64,000 nt of DNA from Pseudo-nitzschia pungens (Eukaryota > Bacillariophyta > Bacillariophyceae > Bacillariales > Bacillariaceae). The stretch lies in assembly GCA_037355855.1 (NCBI GenBank), contig CM074758.1, positions 1,647,001-1,711,000 of the forward strand, in the 5' to 3' direction. Positions 29,001 to 41,158 of this stretch are shown in pieces (within the stretch, counting starts at the first letter, position 1; each line of letters starts with the position of its first letter). The translations under genes and the position numbers were made by a program. Under the pieces are notes generated by a model. It was not told where the DNA came from. It made no database searches and saw nothing but the letters and a program-made list of their open reading frames with translations.

Positions 29001-32000
29001 ACGATAAGCGGTCCATGAAGAAACTTCTACAGGTTGTACGACTTATTAACAATGATATCTACAAGACGCTTGACTTTGTTTTCACGAGAGTTTGGAGATT
29101 GAAGGAGATAATGGATCAAGAGGATGTTTCTGAAGCTAAACATATCATACCTGGTCACAAAATGGCTAGACTTTTCTCTCTTCTGTTGTGCGAAGATTTG
29201 AGTGAAGTGCCGGCATGTCTCCGAATTATTCGCCGGGTAACTGCCGGAGACGGTCTTGATGTTGTTGCTGTGAAAGAATTACTTAGGAAGTACGCGGGGA
29301 TTTATGATGATTGGACACCAGAGATCGATCGTGGAGTAAGGATGCTCGAAGTAATGTTCAATCCAACCCCAGCAGATCCATTTTACGTTGAGGATAATGT
29401 AACTCCACTTGCTCAACTCAAAGAATATTCTTCGAGGTTTCGGAATATACCCTCAGCAGGGGTGCTTTACGATCAAATACACGATCGTCCCGACCTCCCG
29501 CTCGACAGAAGATTTTCGAATCTCGTTGGAAGAATCTCGCCCTACCTGAGTTTTCGACAGATTGAATATCTTTTAACGGTGAGAGATAAGAAGGATTGGC
29601 AACCCTCTGATTTGAAGCGACTGCGATATGTTTATTCTATCAAGAGAAAAGTCATGGATATTGCAGAGTCATATGGGGGACTCTCCTTTTTACCACAAAG
29701 CTTTCTTGTGTCCGTATTCCTCGGGGAAGCAACAAGGTCAAGTCTGAAGTACGTCCAGCCCGTTACGAAAGAACAATCTGAACTACTGACGGTTTCGAAC
29801 AGACCTTCAACGCTGGTGTCGTTGAGACAACGGCGTGCAAGATTGCATGATCCTTCACTAACTCAAATTTCTGAGAAAAATGAAGATTTTGTCACACCAG
29901 CTGCTAGGGTGGCTTCGAGCTCAAATTTTCTGCTAATCAATCTACCCAGAGAGGCCCAAAAGTCCATGGTTAACGAAAGTAACAACCTAGATCGTTCAGG
30001 CGAGGAGAGAGAATACGAACTCGGAGATTGTTTACTTGGACCAGGAGATGTGGCAATTTTGTTGCAAGCAGGTTTGACTTCAGTCATGAAAGGGTCCTCT
30101 GTTGTTCAGCTAAATCAACGAATGCTTTTGGATTTAGTGGCGAGTCAACCGAAAAGCTTTGCCGTGGCTGTACTTGCCGAAATCGGAACCCCAAGTGGAC
30201 AAGGTTCACCAAGGCAGCTAGCCTCAGGTAAGATCAATGATCGTTTGTATCTGTTTGCTAGTCACATCCGAAAACGCCTACTAAGCAAAAATTATTAATC
30301 TTTGGAAATAAGCTTTGATGGCGCTACTTGAGTTGGACCAAAGCGCTTTTAGACCTCAACATCAACTTGATATGAAGGTTTTGTTGGAATCATGGTTGCC
30401 AGGGATGCGAGTTCCAAGGCGGGAGGATTACATGGCAGGGGGGCGATGGGCTAGACAGTCTTATTACCAAGCGATCTTTTCACTTGCTAAAAATATTTTG
30501 GAGGACGCTGAATGCTACATGGCATTGAATTCGCACTTACAAAGGTATCGCCACGCCGATGAATCTGATCCTATTCCTTCACCACAAGAGGAACTTCGAA
30601 GCATGCAAAATTCCGATGGCGGAGATCGAGATGAAATACAATCTAAGCTCACAGAGGCAATCCAGGTTGCTATTCGCAAGATAAAGGACGCGGATTTGAA
30701 AGGGGAGAAATTGCTTCCCAAACTATTGTACTACGAAAAGGCTGCAAAACGAGGAAATTTGTACCACGAAGCTATTTCTGCGTATCACGAAGCTTTTGAG
30801 GCTTGTGCAAGGGTTCGTGATCTTGATCCTCAGTCATTTACCAGCAAGTGGTTTCGAGTGTTTTACCAGCGTAATTATAACGCACTGATGATCAAATCGG
30901 TGTTCGACAATCTGATTGATAACGTTGATGATGTTCGATACTGGTAAGTCGAGTGTGATTGTATCCAAATCATGGGCGCTTTGAATATTGTCTCATATCG
31001 TATTCTTCAATTCCACAGGATGCACTGTCTACAGCGTGGCGCAAAGCATGGTGCGCCACGAAGAAATGATAGCGAACTTATTAAGGAGGGAACCAAGGAA
31101 CCGCCGAATGTCTTCGAAAAATTCTTGAATGATCTAACAGACGGGCACGTGAAAAGTGTGCTTGACAGCAATTGCATTTTTCTTAACCCGACTACGCGGA
31201 GCGAACAAGATTTAATTGACGCTATCCTTGACTCCCTCATTTACGACAAATATGACAGAGAGAAGATGCGGGAGGATCCACTCGTGAGGCTCCTTATTCC
31301 AAATCGCGACGGTAATTACGACTTCACTGTTGTTACGGCAATGGGTGTTATTACCGATGGGAAAGCTGGAACCGAGTTACATACTGCTTTGCAGAGACTC
31401 GAGGAAAAGAGGGGAGTCAGATTCATTCGTGCAGATACAGCAACTGCTCGTTCTTTTGAGTATAATGCGGAGAGAATAATCGAAGCCATTGAGTCCACGA
31501 AAGCCTACAACGTTCCTTTTGGGTTGATAGGCTATTCGCAAGGTTGTGCAAATTCACTGATGGCCGAATCGATTCTTTTTTCTGGCACACCCGCGCAACA
31601 AGAATATATTAAACGAAACCTTGCTTGTCGCCAGCTACTGTTTTCAGCTGCGAATGGATCTGCGCATGGTTCAGCATCGGACAAGAAAGCAACGCGTCTT
31701 ATTGTAATGTTGGAGGAATTTGCAAAGTATCAACAGGGATACTTTAGTCGGGCACTTCAGACTGCTTTCCTCGAAACTGTAACATCCGTACTAGACAGCT
31801 CTCAATTTCACAAGAGTATGGGTGGAGCCCAAGGATTCCTACACGACGGCTGTCGGGCGTTTTGGCGAGAAGCCCAGCATTTACCAAATGTAAGTCTTGA
31901 ATGCGTTTCGAAAGGAAATATTTTGATTTGGACACCTAACCCTCACTAAAACGATCAATCCATTATGCTTAAGGTACCGACATGTACGCTGAGAGGAATT

Positions 32001-32475
32001 CTCGAGGATCACACAACACCGGAAGCACTTGAAATGTTATCTCAGATGTTAACAAAGCAAAGTGGTTCTGCCCTTCACGACTCTCAGGTACACGCGTGTG
32101 ATGCAGTAGGTTACCCTGTATATCATCACAATAGAAATGGACGAATTCTTAAAGAGTGCGAGATTGGAGCTGGAGCGATTCAAAGGTAAATTCTTTTGCG
32201 TGGTATCAATACTTTGCATCGTGCACGGTGCTAACAATAACTCACAACCTCTGTGTCGTTACCATACAACCGATAGAACCCACCACTGGTCACCATTGAA
32301 AGAGGAAGTTGCGTTCATCCAGACGTCAAGGGATCACGATCTCGCTTCCTTTGACTGTGCAAAAGATCGCCACATATTCCCATGGGTAGATGTGAACGCC
32401 CGGTTTGGGTTCATTAAGTATTCGAGAGATACCAAATCTATAACAAGTGAAGACGATTCTGATGAGGGGATTTAA
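26024..32475 (+). CDS. Giant membrane-anchored protein with C-terminal alpha/beta-hydrolase domain
   Basis: Five exons joined here: 26024-30227, 30313-30943, 31019-31889, 31974-32185 and 32277-32475. The introns are 85, 75, 84 and 91 bp, GT-AG, several with CTAAC/CTCAC-like branch sites. The sum is 6,117 nt, an exact frame for 2,038 residues. One membrane helix lies at about residues 39-58 ('TLVVIAVFVVTFIFVKY'), after a short lumenal or outer N-terminus. Residues 60-1,400 have no recognised domain but include conserved-looking beta-rich segments ('GILPIPFINVILPTFIIPQP'). The C-terminal 350 residues look like an alpha/beta-hydrolase: 'DFTVVTAMGVITDGKAGTEL' and the nucleophile elbow G-Y-S-Q-G with Ser near residue 1785. 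A conserved end follows ('HHWSPL...', 'DRHIFPWVDVNARFGFI'), with possible catalytic Asp/His there. Probably a lipase or thioesterase; substrate unknown. Convergent with the MFS gene. Confidence 0.75.
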
Positions 32476-32774
32476 AGCGATTTGAAGTTAAATGACGACA
32501 ATGATTTTGTTTTATTTTTTCAAACTGTTTGCGTGTTCTATGTAAAATGTTATGGTCAACGCAGACGAAAAAAAATAATCAATGATTTACAACGTATTAT
32601 TACTATTATTATTTATTTGAAAACAAAGTTCGCGGAATCAATTGCTCAGTCGTTTGTGTAATCAGGCATCATATTCCCTCTTGTATTCACAAAGAGCATA
32701 TCTTCCATCCGGAGAAGGAGATACTCCTGATATTGGCGTCGAATATAAGAATCAACACGGATAGAACAATCTGT

Positions 32775-34476
32775 TCAGAGCTCCAAGCTTCCGGAAACTC
32801 TATAACTTTTTCCATCTCGCGACAAAAACTTGGTTTCGGTGAGAAGTCTAGATTTCTCATTCGTGATTCCTTTATAGCCTTCTTTTCGTGCTTTGATTTT
32901 GATCGGTGCTTCATCCGGCTTTGTGAGCAAAGCGGTGATAAAGAGGGGAAAAGTTGCCGCCCATAACAAAAGATTAGCCCAATAGTACGACCTTTGACGC
33001 TCAGACATAGCAACCAAAGGAGTCTGAATCGCGGAGAACAGGGATACCATTACATTGATCAATCCGAGCAAGACACCGTAATTCGTAAAGCCGAAATTGG
33101 CACCCAATTGATGGAACAAGGTGCTATACACCAATTGACGAGAACATGCGACGCTGGGGAAGACAACGAAGCATTGCATCCATTCTGATACCGGGAAAAA
33201 GGCCAATATACCTCCATACAAAATTCCAATGATATTGGCCAACTCAAAAGCCCAAATCGGTTCACGATCTAGTGTTGCCGCCACTACAGGTAGTGCCACG
33301 AAGCCGAAAGGCAACATTGCCCCCAAAATGTCAATTAAATGATTCGCTACTTCTGTGGCTACATTTTTATCAAGCTGGTCGTTGATAGTTGCCACTACGA
33401 AGTTCAGTTTCAAAATATGGATTCCTGCCCAAATTGCCATTGACCAAAATGTGGAATGCTTGAGGACCACAGATATGGGAGCATCAATCAGAGATCGAGG
33501 ACCATTCTTGCGACTGCGAATACCGAGGCGTCCTTTTGGGGACAAGTATGATGACCCAACACCCATGTATTCTTCGTTCTCGCCGTTTTCCCGGAGCCTC
33601 TCGATATCGGAAGGAGATTCCAAGATTTCGTTTGGCCATGCAACGATGGCTGTAATTATGCAGCAAGCCGGGACGAGAGCGTAAATCAAGAAGAAACTCG
33701 AGGCGGAGAAACCCGTCAACTGGTGCATCAATCTTCCGATAGCGAACACCGCCGTTCCGCCATCGAAGGCTGCCGCCTGAGCAGACATGTAGAAAGCACC
33801 TGTTCCACCTGCTTTCGAAGGAAAGAGATTTGCCAAGTGAAGAGTAGGCATTTGAATACCAGGGCCAGCAAATCCAACTATGGCGAATCCGACTGCAAAA
33901 CAAAAGTAGTTGTGCACAGCGGCACATAGAATCAATCCAAACGCAAAGAATACCGATGCAATAATACTCGTAATTTTGGGGCCAAAGTTGTCCAGAATCA
34001 TTCCAAAAATCAGAGTGGAAGTGTAGTTTCCTACCGCACCGGCTGTTATATTTCAAATGATAAACCAAACAGTGAGAATCCTCCCTCTCGGTAACTCCTG
34101 GATATTAGACATACTTTGACTTGTTTCACTCACCTGTGAAGATAAGCGAGAATTGTTCGGGCGTGTAATCAACCCCTGATGCTCGAATCACGGGCAAGAG
34201 GCTAGCCCAACCAAAGATAACTCCGGATGTCAAGAGTGTCTGCGTGACGCCTACCGTCCCCCACAGGACGGGATTACCTTTCAAGCGATCATGGGCGGAA
34301 TCAATGCCATCATTTTTGGTCGGTGATCCTTGAACTAATAGTGTATCGTCCATCACCGTTGCAGTTAAAAACCAGTGGGGATAAGTTGTGCCAGAATCCT
34401 TATTCGCGAGAGAGGAGAAAGATGATGGTTGCTCTCTTTTTGTGTCGCCATTTGTGAGGCTGACATCTTTTAACAT
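32775..34476 (-). CDS. MFS transporter, SLC43/LAT-like
   Basis: Two exons joined here: 34476-34134 and 34042-32775, phase 1, 91-bp intron (GTGAGT...ATAACAG), 536 residues. About twelve membrane helices are expected. The join gives 'IFTAGAVGNYTSTLIFGMIL' followed by D-N-F-G-P-K, the MFS helix 2/loop 2-3 signature D-x-x-G. Helix 1 is 'GVTQTLLTSGVIFGWASLLP'. This region resembles SLC43 neutral amino-acid facilitators (LAT3/LAT4) and fungal FMP42. A long cytosolic loop sits between helices 6 and 7 ('ENEEYMGVGSSYLSPKGRLG'). The N-terminal 70 residues are hydrophilic with no presequence. The likely substrate is an amino acid or small nutrient; this is inferred from family only. Confidence 0.85.
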
Positions 34477-35569
34477 TAGAATTCAGGATGTCTTGCTATT
34501 ACATAACGCCGATTTTCACCTCAGAAGTTAAAAAAAAGTCGAGGCGATTGAAATCTTGATTTTGTTCCTTCCTCCCAAAGTGTCATAGTGGTCAAGAGTC
34601 GCGAGTGAGATGTCATGTTTTCCGATGATTGCCATTCCTCAGATGTGAACAGAAGATGATAAATATCTTCGAATTTCTTTTGGAACGGCACGAATAGTAC
34701 TAAAATGAACGTGGTCATCGCGAAAACTGGGTTGTTTGTCCCAGACGTGGTTGAAGTGTGACAGACAACGAATGCAAATACAAAACAGTACGTACGTACC
34801 TTACGTACCTACCGGTCCGTCCCGTACTTTGTTGCTCATCTACCAAGACTGGCTTAAGTACAATTACATAGAATTACCGATGCGATTAAGTACTGTAGTT
34901 GTCAGGAATAATACCGTAGGGTATGGAAGCTATTATTTTCTACTCATAAGTTACGAGTACGACTACCGTACTGGTATATTGTATGACTGATTCATTCCTT
35001 CTGAGAATTTGAAAAATTAATAAGCCCAAAATAGAAAAAAATCAAGTCCCGCCTTTTTAAATGAAACTCATGACTCGAATTCTCTGAAGACTGTACGGTA
35101 AGATTACTCTTACTGTACGTACTTGTAATTAATTACCGTCACAAGGTAAACCTTACGATCAGATTACCCAAGGTATTCAGTATGTTAGCTATGAAACGCC
35201 GAGCAAATACTGAGTTACGTAGCATTTTCGAATTTCAAATTTACTACGAGAACGATTACGTAAGATTACCGTAAGGTTTACATCACGAGGAAATGTCTTG
35301 GGGAAGAAAGATCGTATTGTACTTGTACTACCGGTAACCTTACATAACGGTAGACGCAAACATCGGGAATGATCGTGGAAATACGAGTAAGGCTTACCCA
35401 GAGACAACCGCAACATTTCTGAGAATAAATTTGAGATAACAAGGAATCCACAGAACTCGCACTTCCCAAGTCCATCTACGTATCTCTCCCAGCAATCCTT
35501 TCCACCGTAGCCATGCAATTTTGATTTTCTTTTAATGAACAAGGTACACTCTGTTCGACAAGCGTCAAA
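34477..35569. repeat. Divergent intergenic region dense in palindromic GTAAG/TACCGGTA words
   Basis: 1.1 kb between the MFS gene (minus) and the SHPRH-like gene (plus), so it holds both promoters. 34788-34820, 35090-35180, 35255-35290 and 35315-35400 are almost continuous series of ACGTAC, CTTACG, GGTAAG, TACCGGTA and TTACCG words. No protein-coding ORF is supported (the 145-codon minus ORF at 35189-35626 overlaps the next gene start). This is the densest or second densest such patch in the window. Confidence 0.7.
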
Positions 35570-38500
35570 ATGAGGCAAAAGACGAAACCAGTTCGTCGTC
35601 GTCGGACAATCGACGGGGACGTCCAAAGTGAAGTGCTCGGCCGATTCCGTTTACGACCATCGCAGTCTTTGGATTATATGCTGGCAAATGAAATCGCTAC
35701 CGATATTGAGGTAGAGACGACAGAGATCCCAACTGATCGTGATTTTAGAACAAGAAATGAGCGAGACATCCACCGCGAACCTCATTGCGGGGATATCGAA
35801 ATTGAAAGTGAAAGTGAATACAGCACGATGGCTGCAGGACGCCGCATGCCACCGACTCTAGCCGCGATAGAGCGCAAAATCGCAGCACAAGAGCGCGAAA
35901 TAGATGGTAAACGGAGCAAGAGGAAGTCTGGAAAGAAGAAAAAGCGCCGTTCCACCAAGCATGTGCATTTTTCTAAAGCGAATGACGATTCTTCGAAATC
36001 CCAATACCAGGTGGTTGAAACTGAGATAATACCACCTCCAGAGTTGCTGATTGAAATCCTTGATACAGGGACGGAAACTGGTGCCAAACGCAGGTCCCTA
36101 CATTTTTGTCCACGGAATCATCCAGTCGTACCAACAGATCAAGATGGTTTCACAATTCTTTGGTCCTTCAACCTAGAAAGAACGAAGATTGTGATGATAG
36201 ATGAAGCAACAACACTAGCAACAAAGTCGGGCATCGTGCAACACTCCGTAGTTACAGGCATTGCAATTCGAGACATATGGAAAGAATATGCCTTTCCAGA
36301 AAATATTTTGGCATCCTTGATCAAGTGTGTGCAAGAAAATTGGATACAGCTGGTCCTGCCGTGCTCATCGTCGTTCAAAGATCACGCTACATCACATCTA
36401 AACGTTGCTCTTACTCGGCAAGCCTTTGACGGTTGTAGAAATCTACCCTTCGTACAAAATAGTCGCCAGCATAAAAAATATGAGGTAGCAAATTGTCTCC
36501 AGAACGTCATCAAAGGTCTCTTTGAAATCTCAAAAGCCGCTCCCATGTTCAGGAAAGATAAATCAATTGATACGATCTCCGCCAAAGATGTGTACGACCT
36601 AGTTGATAATAGAAACATCCAGCAGTACGAGAAGGAGAAGAAGAAGAAGCCTCTCACTTTTAAATTCAAGGGTTTGATCCCAACCCTTAGACCATACCAA
36701 GCTATTGCAGTCCAGTGGATGTTAGAGCGAGAACACATGACACATCATGGAAAAGAGTGGAAAGTTCTATGGATGACCCTCGACCCGAAAAGCAAGAAAA
36801 TCACACCTGTGGCAGAAATGAAGGGGGATGAAACCACATGCATTCGAGGGATCCATTACTGCCCTTTCAATGGACGGATAGCTAGATCGGCAGAAGAAGC
36901 GAAAGAAATGACACTAATGGGCCATACTCAACCAATTAAAGGTGGGATACTGGCAGATCAAATGGGTTTAGGGAAGACGGTTGAAGTTCTTGCGTGTATT
37001 GTGGCACACCCTCGACAGCAACATTTTTACGAGGGTTATTGTAGTCGGTCGAACGAACAAAGTGAAACGGAGGAGCCCGATGCAGGCAACGTTACTGTAG
37101 ATCGTCAAGATTCTATGCATACAAACCATTTATTGGGGGACAAGGACACGGACGCGGTTTTATCAAAAACGAGCGACCGGTTTGATGCACCGTCGCCTAG
37201 TTGCTTAGATGAATCCAAAGCGAGTATGGTGGGAGCTGACCAAGCCAGAGTAAACGCCGAAGAGCGATGGATCGATACGATTGAAGTAGGCAGTTGTATA
37301 TGTGGCGATATAATCTCATTCTCCAAGCGACCACAAAAAGGCCTGATAGCTTTCTGTGATTCCTGCGAAGAGCCCATGCATGTCAAGTGCACCTGTCTAG
37401 ATTCGAATGTTGTACAAAAATCGCCACGGTTAATCTTGAAACGATCATTGGGCAACGAGACCTTGGAATGTATTCGGTGTAAGGACTGTCCATTTTGCAT
37501 GATGAAAGAGACGCCAATCCGAAGTAGGGCGACTTTAATTATTTGTCCACCATCAATTCTGGATCAATGGGAACGAGAAATAAAAAGGCATTCGAAACAA
37601 CTGAAGGTTTGTATTTATGGCGGCGTTGAAAAAGAATCAAAAAGAGCAAGACGACACGCAGATGCGGCGAGGTTGTTACACCCAGCGCACTTGGCTGATG
37701 CTGACATTATTTTGGTCAGCTTCGTTGCGCTGATGTCTGATCTCGCTCATTCCGAGGACAACCAATTCATTTCCCAAAATGACAACGGTAGTTTGTTATC
37801 TTCGAGTTTAAGAAGGCGGAAAAAATACCGAGTTGTACCATCACCTCTATTGTCTATTCATTTTTGGAGGATCTGTATTGACGAGGCACAACGTGTCGAA
37901 GTAACAACTACAAAAGCAGCAAAAATGGCATTAAAGTTGAAAGGCGACCATTTTTGGGCTGTGTCAGGGACACCTATTGGGCATGGTAAACTTCAAGATT
38001 TATACGGCCTATTCCTGTTTCTCAGACTGGCACCGTTTGATGATAAAGATTTCTTCAATTGTTGTCTGGGTTCGACTATTGATGGGTTTAATGAACGCCT
38101 AAAATTTCTCCTCCATGACATTTTTTGGCGTTCTACAAAAGCACTCGAAACAGTGAAAAAACAGATTGGAATACCCGAGATGAGAGAGGAACGTGTACTC
38201 CTGAAATTCAGTTCAATCGAAAGGCATTTCTATAATCGTCAACTTCAAAAGACTTTGCAGCTAGCCGACAACTGCAAGGATGCATCGTTAATGAAAGGAA
38301 AGCGAAAATCTACAAGGTTTGACTTCCTTTCTGAAAGTCTGCATCGACTACGAGCCGCTTGCTGCCATCCACAAGTAGGATCCAGTGGTATTTCGGGAAA
38401 ACGACGAGCGAAATCACGCAAGTTGTCCACTGGGTGCCGGAAAGACGAAGGAAATAGTGTAGCATCACGTGTTATGACAATGGAACAAATCCTTGACCGT

Positions 38501-41158
38501 TTTATTGACGATGCAAGGCACAAGTGCGAGGAAGCTCAACGAATAGCTATTTTGCACACAAATGGAATGGCAGGTGTAACTAGACTGAAGGTAGAGGCTC
38601 GAGCTCGAGGTGTGAAAATTAACCAGAATGATCGATCTCTCTTTTTGAGCAGTGGTCAGTTATATCGCGAGTCACTTTTGTTGGCCCAGAAGAATGCAAA
38701 TCCCGTAAGAGCAGCAGCCGAAGCAAAATTGTCTGGAAACCAAGGCTTCTGTTCGCCAGGCCATATATTCCAAAACGGAAAGTGTTGTCCTATGTGGAAG
38801 ATAGAACAAAATTTTGAGAAAGTCTGGACGACAATCGACTACGAAAGTTCGTCACGGAGAATCGCCAAGCTTCTCATTCGGCCAATTTTGCATCTTCCTC
38901 TTCACATCAGGGAAGAAAACTCGGTCGATTTCGAATGGAAATTGCTTAAACCTACATCCGTTATTTTGCAGGTTGCAACGGCAGCAACAGGTGGAGAATT
39001 TGTCGATTGTACTGAAGCGTCTCTCAAAGATGATTGGGTTGAAGTAGACAATTTACGTCGCACCAATAAATCGAAAACATGGAGAATTGTTGTGACAAGT
39101 TCAGATTGTTGCGACGTCTACAAAAAGGCTTTACCGTCAAAGCAACATGGATTTTTCTTAGGTATTGAGATTGAGTTGTATGAACCGCAAATCAATAGCG
39201 ACGATCTTCAGTTGCTTCACTCACTACATAATGCTTGCTTGTCATATGAAGGTGCGATGAAAATTCCTTCAGAAGAGTCGAATGATGATATACGTGGTCA
39301 AATAGAGTCGATGAAAAAAGAAATCACTCAAATTGAATCCATACACAAAGAACAGGCAATAACTCTACACAAAGCATTTATGTTGAAGCTTGACGAACTG
39401 ACAGCTAGACGAAAGGAAAAGGAACAACTTCTCTTTGACATTACAAGGTTATCAAAGTTGTCCAGAGATGTCGATGATTGTTGGGATGATGGTTGGTACG
39501 ATGATTTCTTGGGAATGGTTTCTCTATATGGTTCTGACACACAGCAACATACTGTATTTGATCGCATTGTCCAGGACGTAGAAGGCCTTTACAACGGGGA
39601 CGAGACCATGAAATTCCCTGATTTCAACAGTATCTCTGGGTTGCGAACTGCTCTCAACATGCGTATTCACAAAATTCGTTCCGAAGGACTTGGTAAAAGA
39701 CAATTGACGCTACCAGCAACTACAGCACACAACGAATTCGTTCAAATTCGGAGTGCTCGCTTCAAGTGCAGCAAGGGCGAGCACCTCCATTGTATGAAAT
39801 CCATCCACAATCTCTCATCATCTCCGAGTCTGATTGAAATGAATGAAAACAGTCACTGTCGGTTGTGCAAAGCGGATTGGAATCAAACAGGAAAGATTTG
39901 TCGCCATTGCGACATTGCAAATGTTCTACAGGATTTAAAGCCGGATTCAGTGACCTACACAGTTCTTACCGCAATTTATGCTGCCATTCGAACGTCAACG
40001 GGAATGTCAATTTTAAATTCGAAAGAGGCTTCGCAGGTCGCCGAGAGAGCCAAACTCTTTTTCGAAGTTCTCGAAGCAGAGGAGCGCGAAAGAGTTGGCG
40101 CCTGGAGAATGTGGAGGATTCATTTAGATCTTTTAAACGGGTTGGACGAATTGGAATCGTGTAAGAAAGGTTTGCGTTTGTCGTTGGAGGGCGAGATCTT
40201 GACATCCTATACCGAAGAACAGTTGAATGCTATCGTCCAACCAATAGATGTTCTTCATCAATATCACGATCACGCTGCAAAACAGGCCATGGCTCTTGCA
40301 GACCTTAGACAATCGACAGGTACACTTAGATATCTTCAGAACCAGAAGCACTCAATGGAGAACCACGAGGCATTAGCCACTGAAAATTGCGTCGTATGCT
40401 TACAAATTCTGGAGGGGGAGTGTTGTGTGTTGAGATGTGGCCATCGATTTCATCAAAAACCTTGTTTCGAACAAATATTGAAAAATAGTGGTGGGATGAA
40501 TGTTCTCTGTCCCATGAAATGCCGTTTACAAACCGCGAAGAACGAGGTCATGATTGCAACCAACAAGGCAAGAGACGACGGCAGCAATACGAGTAGAAAA
40601 GTGAAAGGGAGTTATGGCACGAAAATCACAAGGATTGTCTCAGATGTTTTGTGCATTAGGGATAAAGGTGAAAAGGGAGTTGTTTTCAGTCAGTGGCATG
40701 ACATGCTTGATATTCTAGAAACGGCGCTGATGGAAAATAATATACAAGTGGCACGGCCTAGTGGAAGCAATCGATTCAGCGAAAGCCTCCTCGCGTTCCA
40801 TTCTCAAGAGTGTACTGTTTTGCTTCTAAATCTAAAACAGGGGGCAGAAGGATTGACTTTAGTGAATGCAACCCATGTGCTCATGATTGAGCCAGTAATG
40901 AACAATGGACTTGATCAGCAGGCTATCAATCGAATACATCGGATTGGCCAAACTCGTCGGACCTTCGTCTGGCGATATTTGATAGAAGATACGATAGAAA
41001 TGAAACTGGATAGAATGCGTCAAAAACATCAAAAAGATAACGATGCATTGGAAGACTCTATCAATTTTAACAAGTCAAATTCGAACTTTTCAGCAGGAGG
41101 TATCGATGGGGGATTTGCATCGCAAGCGGAACTGTTAGAAATCTTGGATGGGAACTAA
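35570..41158 (+). CDS. SHPRH/Rad5-like SNF2 helicase with PHD and RING domains
   Basis: A single 5.6-kb exon encodes 1,862 residues. Order: basic N-terminus; SNF2 start 'LRPYQAIAVQWMLERE' (about 370); Walker A 'GGILADQMGLGKT' (about 457-469); an inserted PHD-like finger (about 575-645, C-I-C-G...C-D-S-C...H-V-K-C...C-I-R-C-K-D-C); motif 'LIICPPSILDQWEREI'; Walker B variant D-E-A-Q (about 770); 'WAVSGTP'; a long charged insert; RING finger (about 1606-1650, C-V-V-C...C-G-H-R-F-H...C-P-M-K-C); helicase C with 'GVVFSQWHDMLDIL', 'GAEGLTLVNATHVL' and 'QAINRIHRIGQ'. PHD inside SNF2-N and RING before SNF2-C is the layout of SHPRH. In animals it polyubiquitinates PCNA in post-replication repair; plants have a related protein. 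Here it is probably a nuclear E3 ligase/ATPase. All helicase motifs look intact. Confidence 0.93.
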   Translation: MRQKTKPVRRRRTIDGDVQSEVLGRFRLRPSQSLDYMLANEIATDIEVETTEIPTDRDFRTRNERDIHREPHCGDIEIESESEYSTMAAGRRMPPTLAAIERKIAAQEREIDGKRSKRKSGKKKKRRSTKHVHFSKANDDSSKSQYQVVETEIIPPPELLIEILDTGTETGAKRRSLHFCPRNHPVVPTDQDGFTILWSFNLERTKIVMIDEATTLATKSGIVQHSVVTGIAIRDIWKEYAFPENILASLIKCVQENWIQLVLPCSSSFKDHATSHLNVALTRQAFDGCRNLPFVQNSRQHKKYEVANCLQNVIKGLFEISKAAPMFRKDKSIDTISAKDVYDLVDNRNIQQYEKEKKKKPLTFKFKGLIPTLRPYQAIAVQWMLEREHMTHHGKEWKVLWMTLDPKSKKITPVAEMKGDETTCIRGIHYCPFNGRIARSAEEAKEMTLMGHTQPIKGGILADQMGLGKTVEVLACIVAHPRQQHFYEGYCSRSNEQSETEEPDAGNVTVDRQDSMHTNHLLGDKDTDAVLSKTSDRFDAPSPSCLDESKASMVGADQARVNAEERWIDTIEVGSCICGDIISFSKRPQKGLIAFCDSCEEPMHVKCTCLDSNVVQKSPRLILKRSLGNETLECIRCKDCPFCMMKETPIRSRATLIICPPSILDQWEREIKRHSKQLKVCIYGGVEKESKRARRHADAARLLHPAHLADADIILVSFVALMSDLAHSEDNQFISQNDNGSLLSSSLRRRKKYRVVPSPLLSIHFWRICIDEAQRVEVTTTKAAKMALKLKGDHFWAVSGTPIGHGKLQDLYGLFLFLRLAPFDDKDFFNCCLGSTIDGFNERLKFLLHDIFWRSTKALETVKKQIGIPEMREERVLLKFSSIERHFYNRQLQKTLQLADNCKDASLMKGKRKSTRFDFLSESLHRLRAACCHPQVGSSGISGKRRAKSRKLSTGCRKDEGNSVASRVMTMEQILDRFIDDARHKCEEAQRIAILHTNGMAGVTRLKVEARARGVKINQNDRSLFLSSGQLYRESLLLAQKNANPVRAAAEAKLSGNQGFCSPGHIFQNGKCCPMWKIEQNFEKVWTTIDYESSSRRIAKLLIRPILHLPLHIREENSVDFEWKLLKPTSVILQVATAATGGEFVDCTEASLKDDWVEVDNLRRTNKSKTWRIVVTSSDCCDVYKKALPSKQHGFFLGIEIELYEPQINSDDLQLLHSLHNACLSYEGAMKIPSEESNDDIRGQIESMKKEITQIESIHKEQAITLHKAFMLKLDELTARRKEKEQLLFDITRLSKLSRDVDDCWDDGWYDDFLGMVSLYGSDTQQHTVFDRIVQDVEGLYNGDETMKFPDFNSISGLRTALNMRIHKIRSEGLGKRQLTLPATTAHNEFVQIRSARFKCSKGEHLHCMKSIHNLSSSPSLIEMNENSHCRLCKADWNQTGKICRHCDIANVLQDLKPDSVTYTVLTAIYAAIRTSTGMSILNSKEASQVAERAKLFFEVLEAEERERVGAWRMWRIHLDLLNGLDELESCKKGLRLSLEGEILTSYTEEQLNAIVQPIDVLHQYHDHAAKQAMALADLRQSTGTLRYLQNQKHSMENHEALATENCVVCLQILEGECCVLRCGHRFHQKPCFEQILKNSGGMNVLCPMKCRLQTAKNEVMIATNKARDDGSNTSRKVKGSYGTKITRIVSDVLCIRDKGEKGVVFSQWHDMLDILETALMENNIQVARPSGSNRFSESLLAFHSQECTVLLLNLKQGAEGLTLVNATHVLMIEPVMNNGLDQQAINRIHRIGQTRRTFVWRYLIEDTIEMKLDRMRQKHQKDNDALEDSINFNKSNSNFSAGGIDGGFASQAELLEILDGN

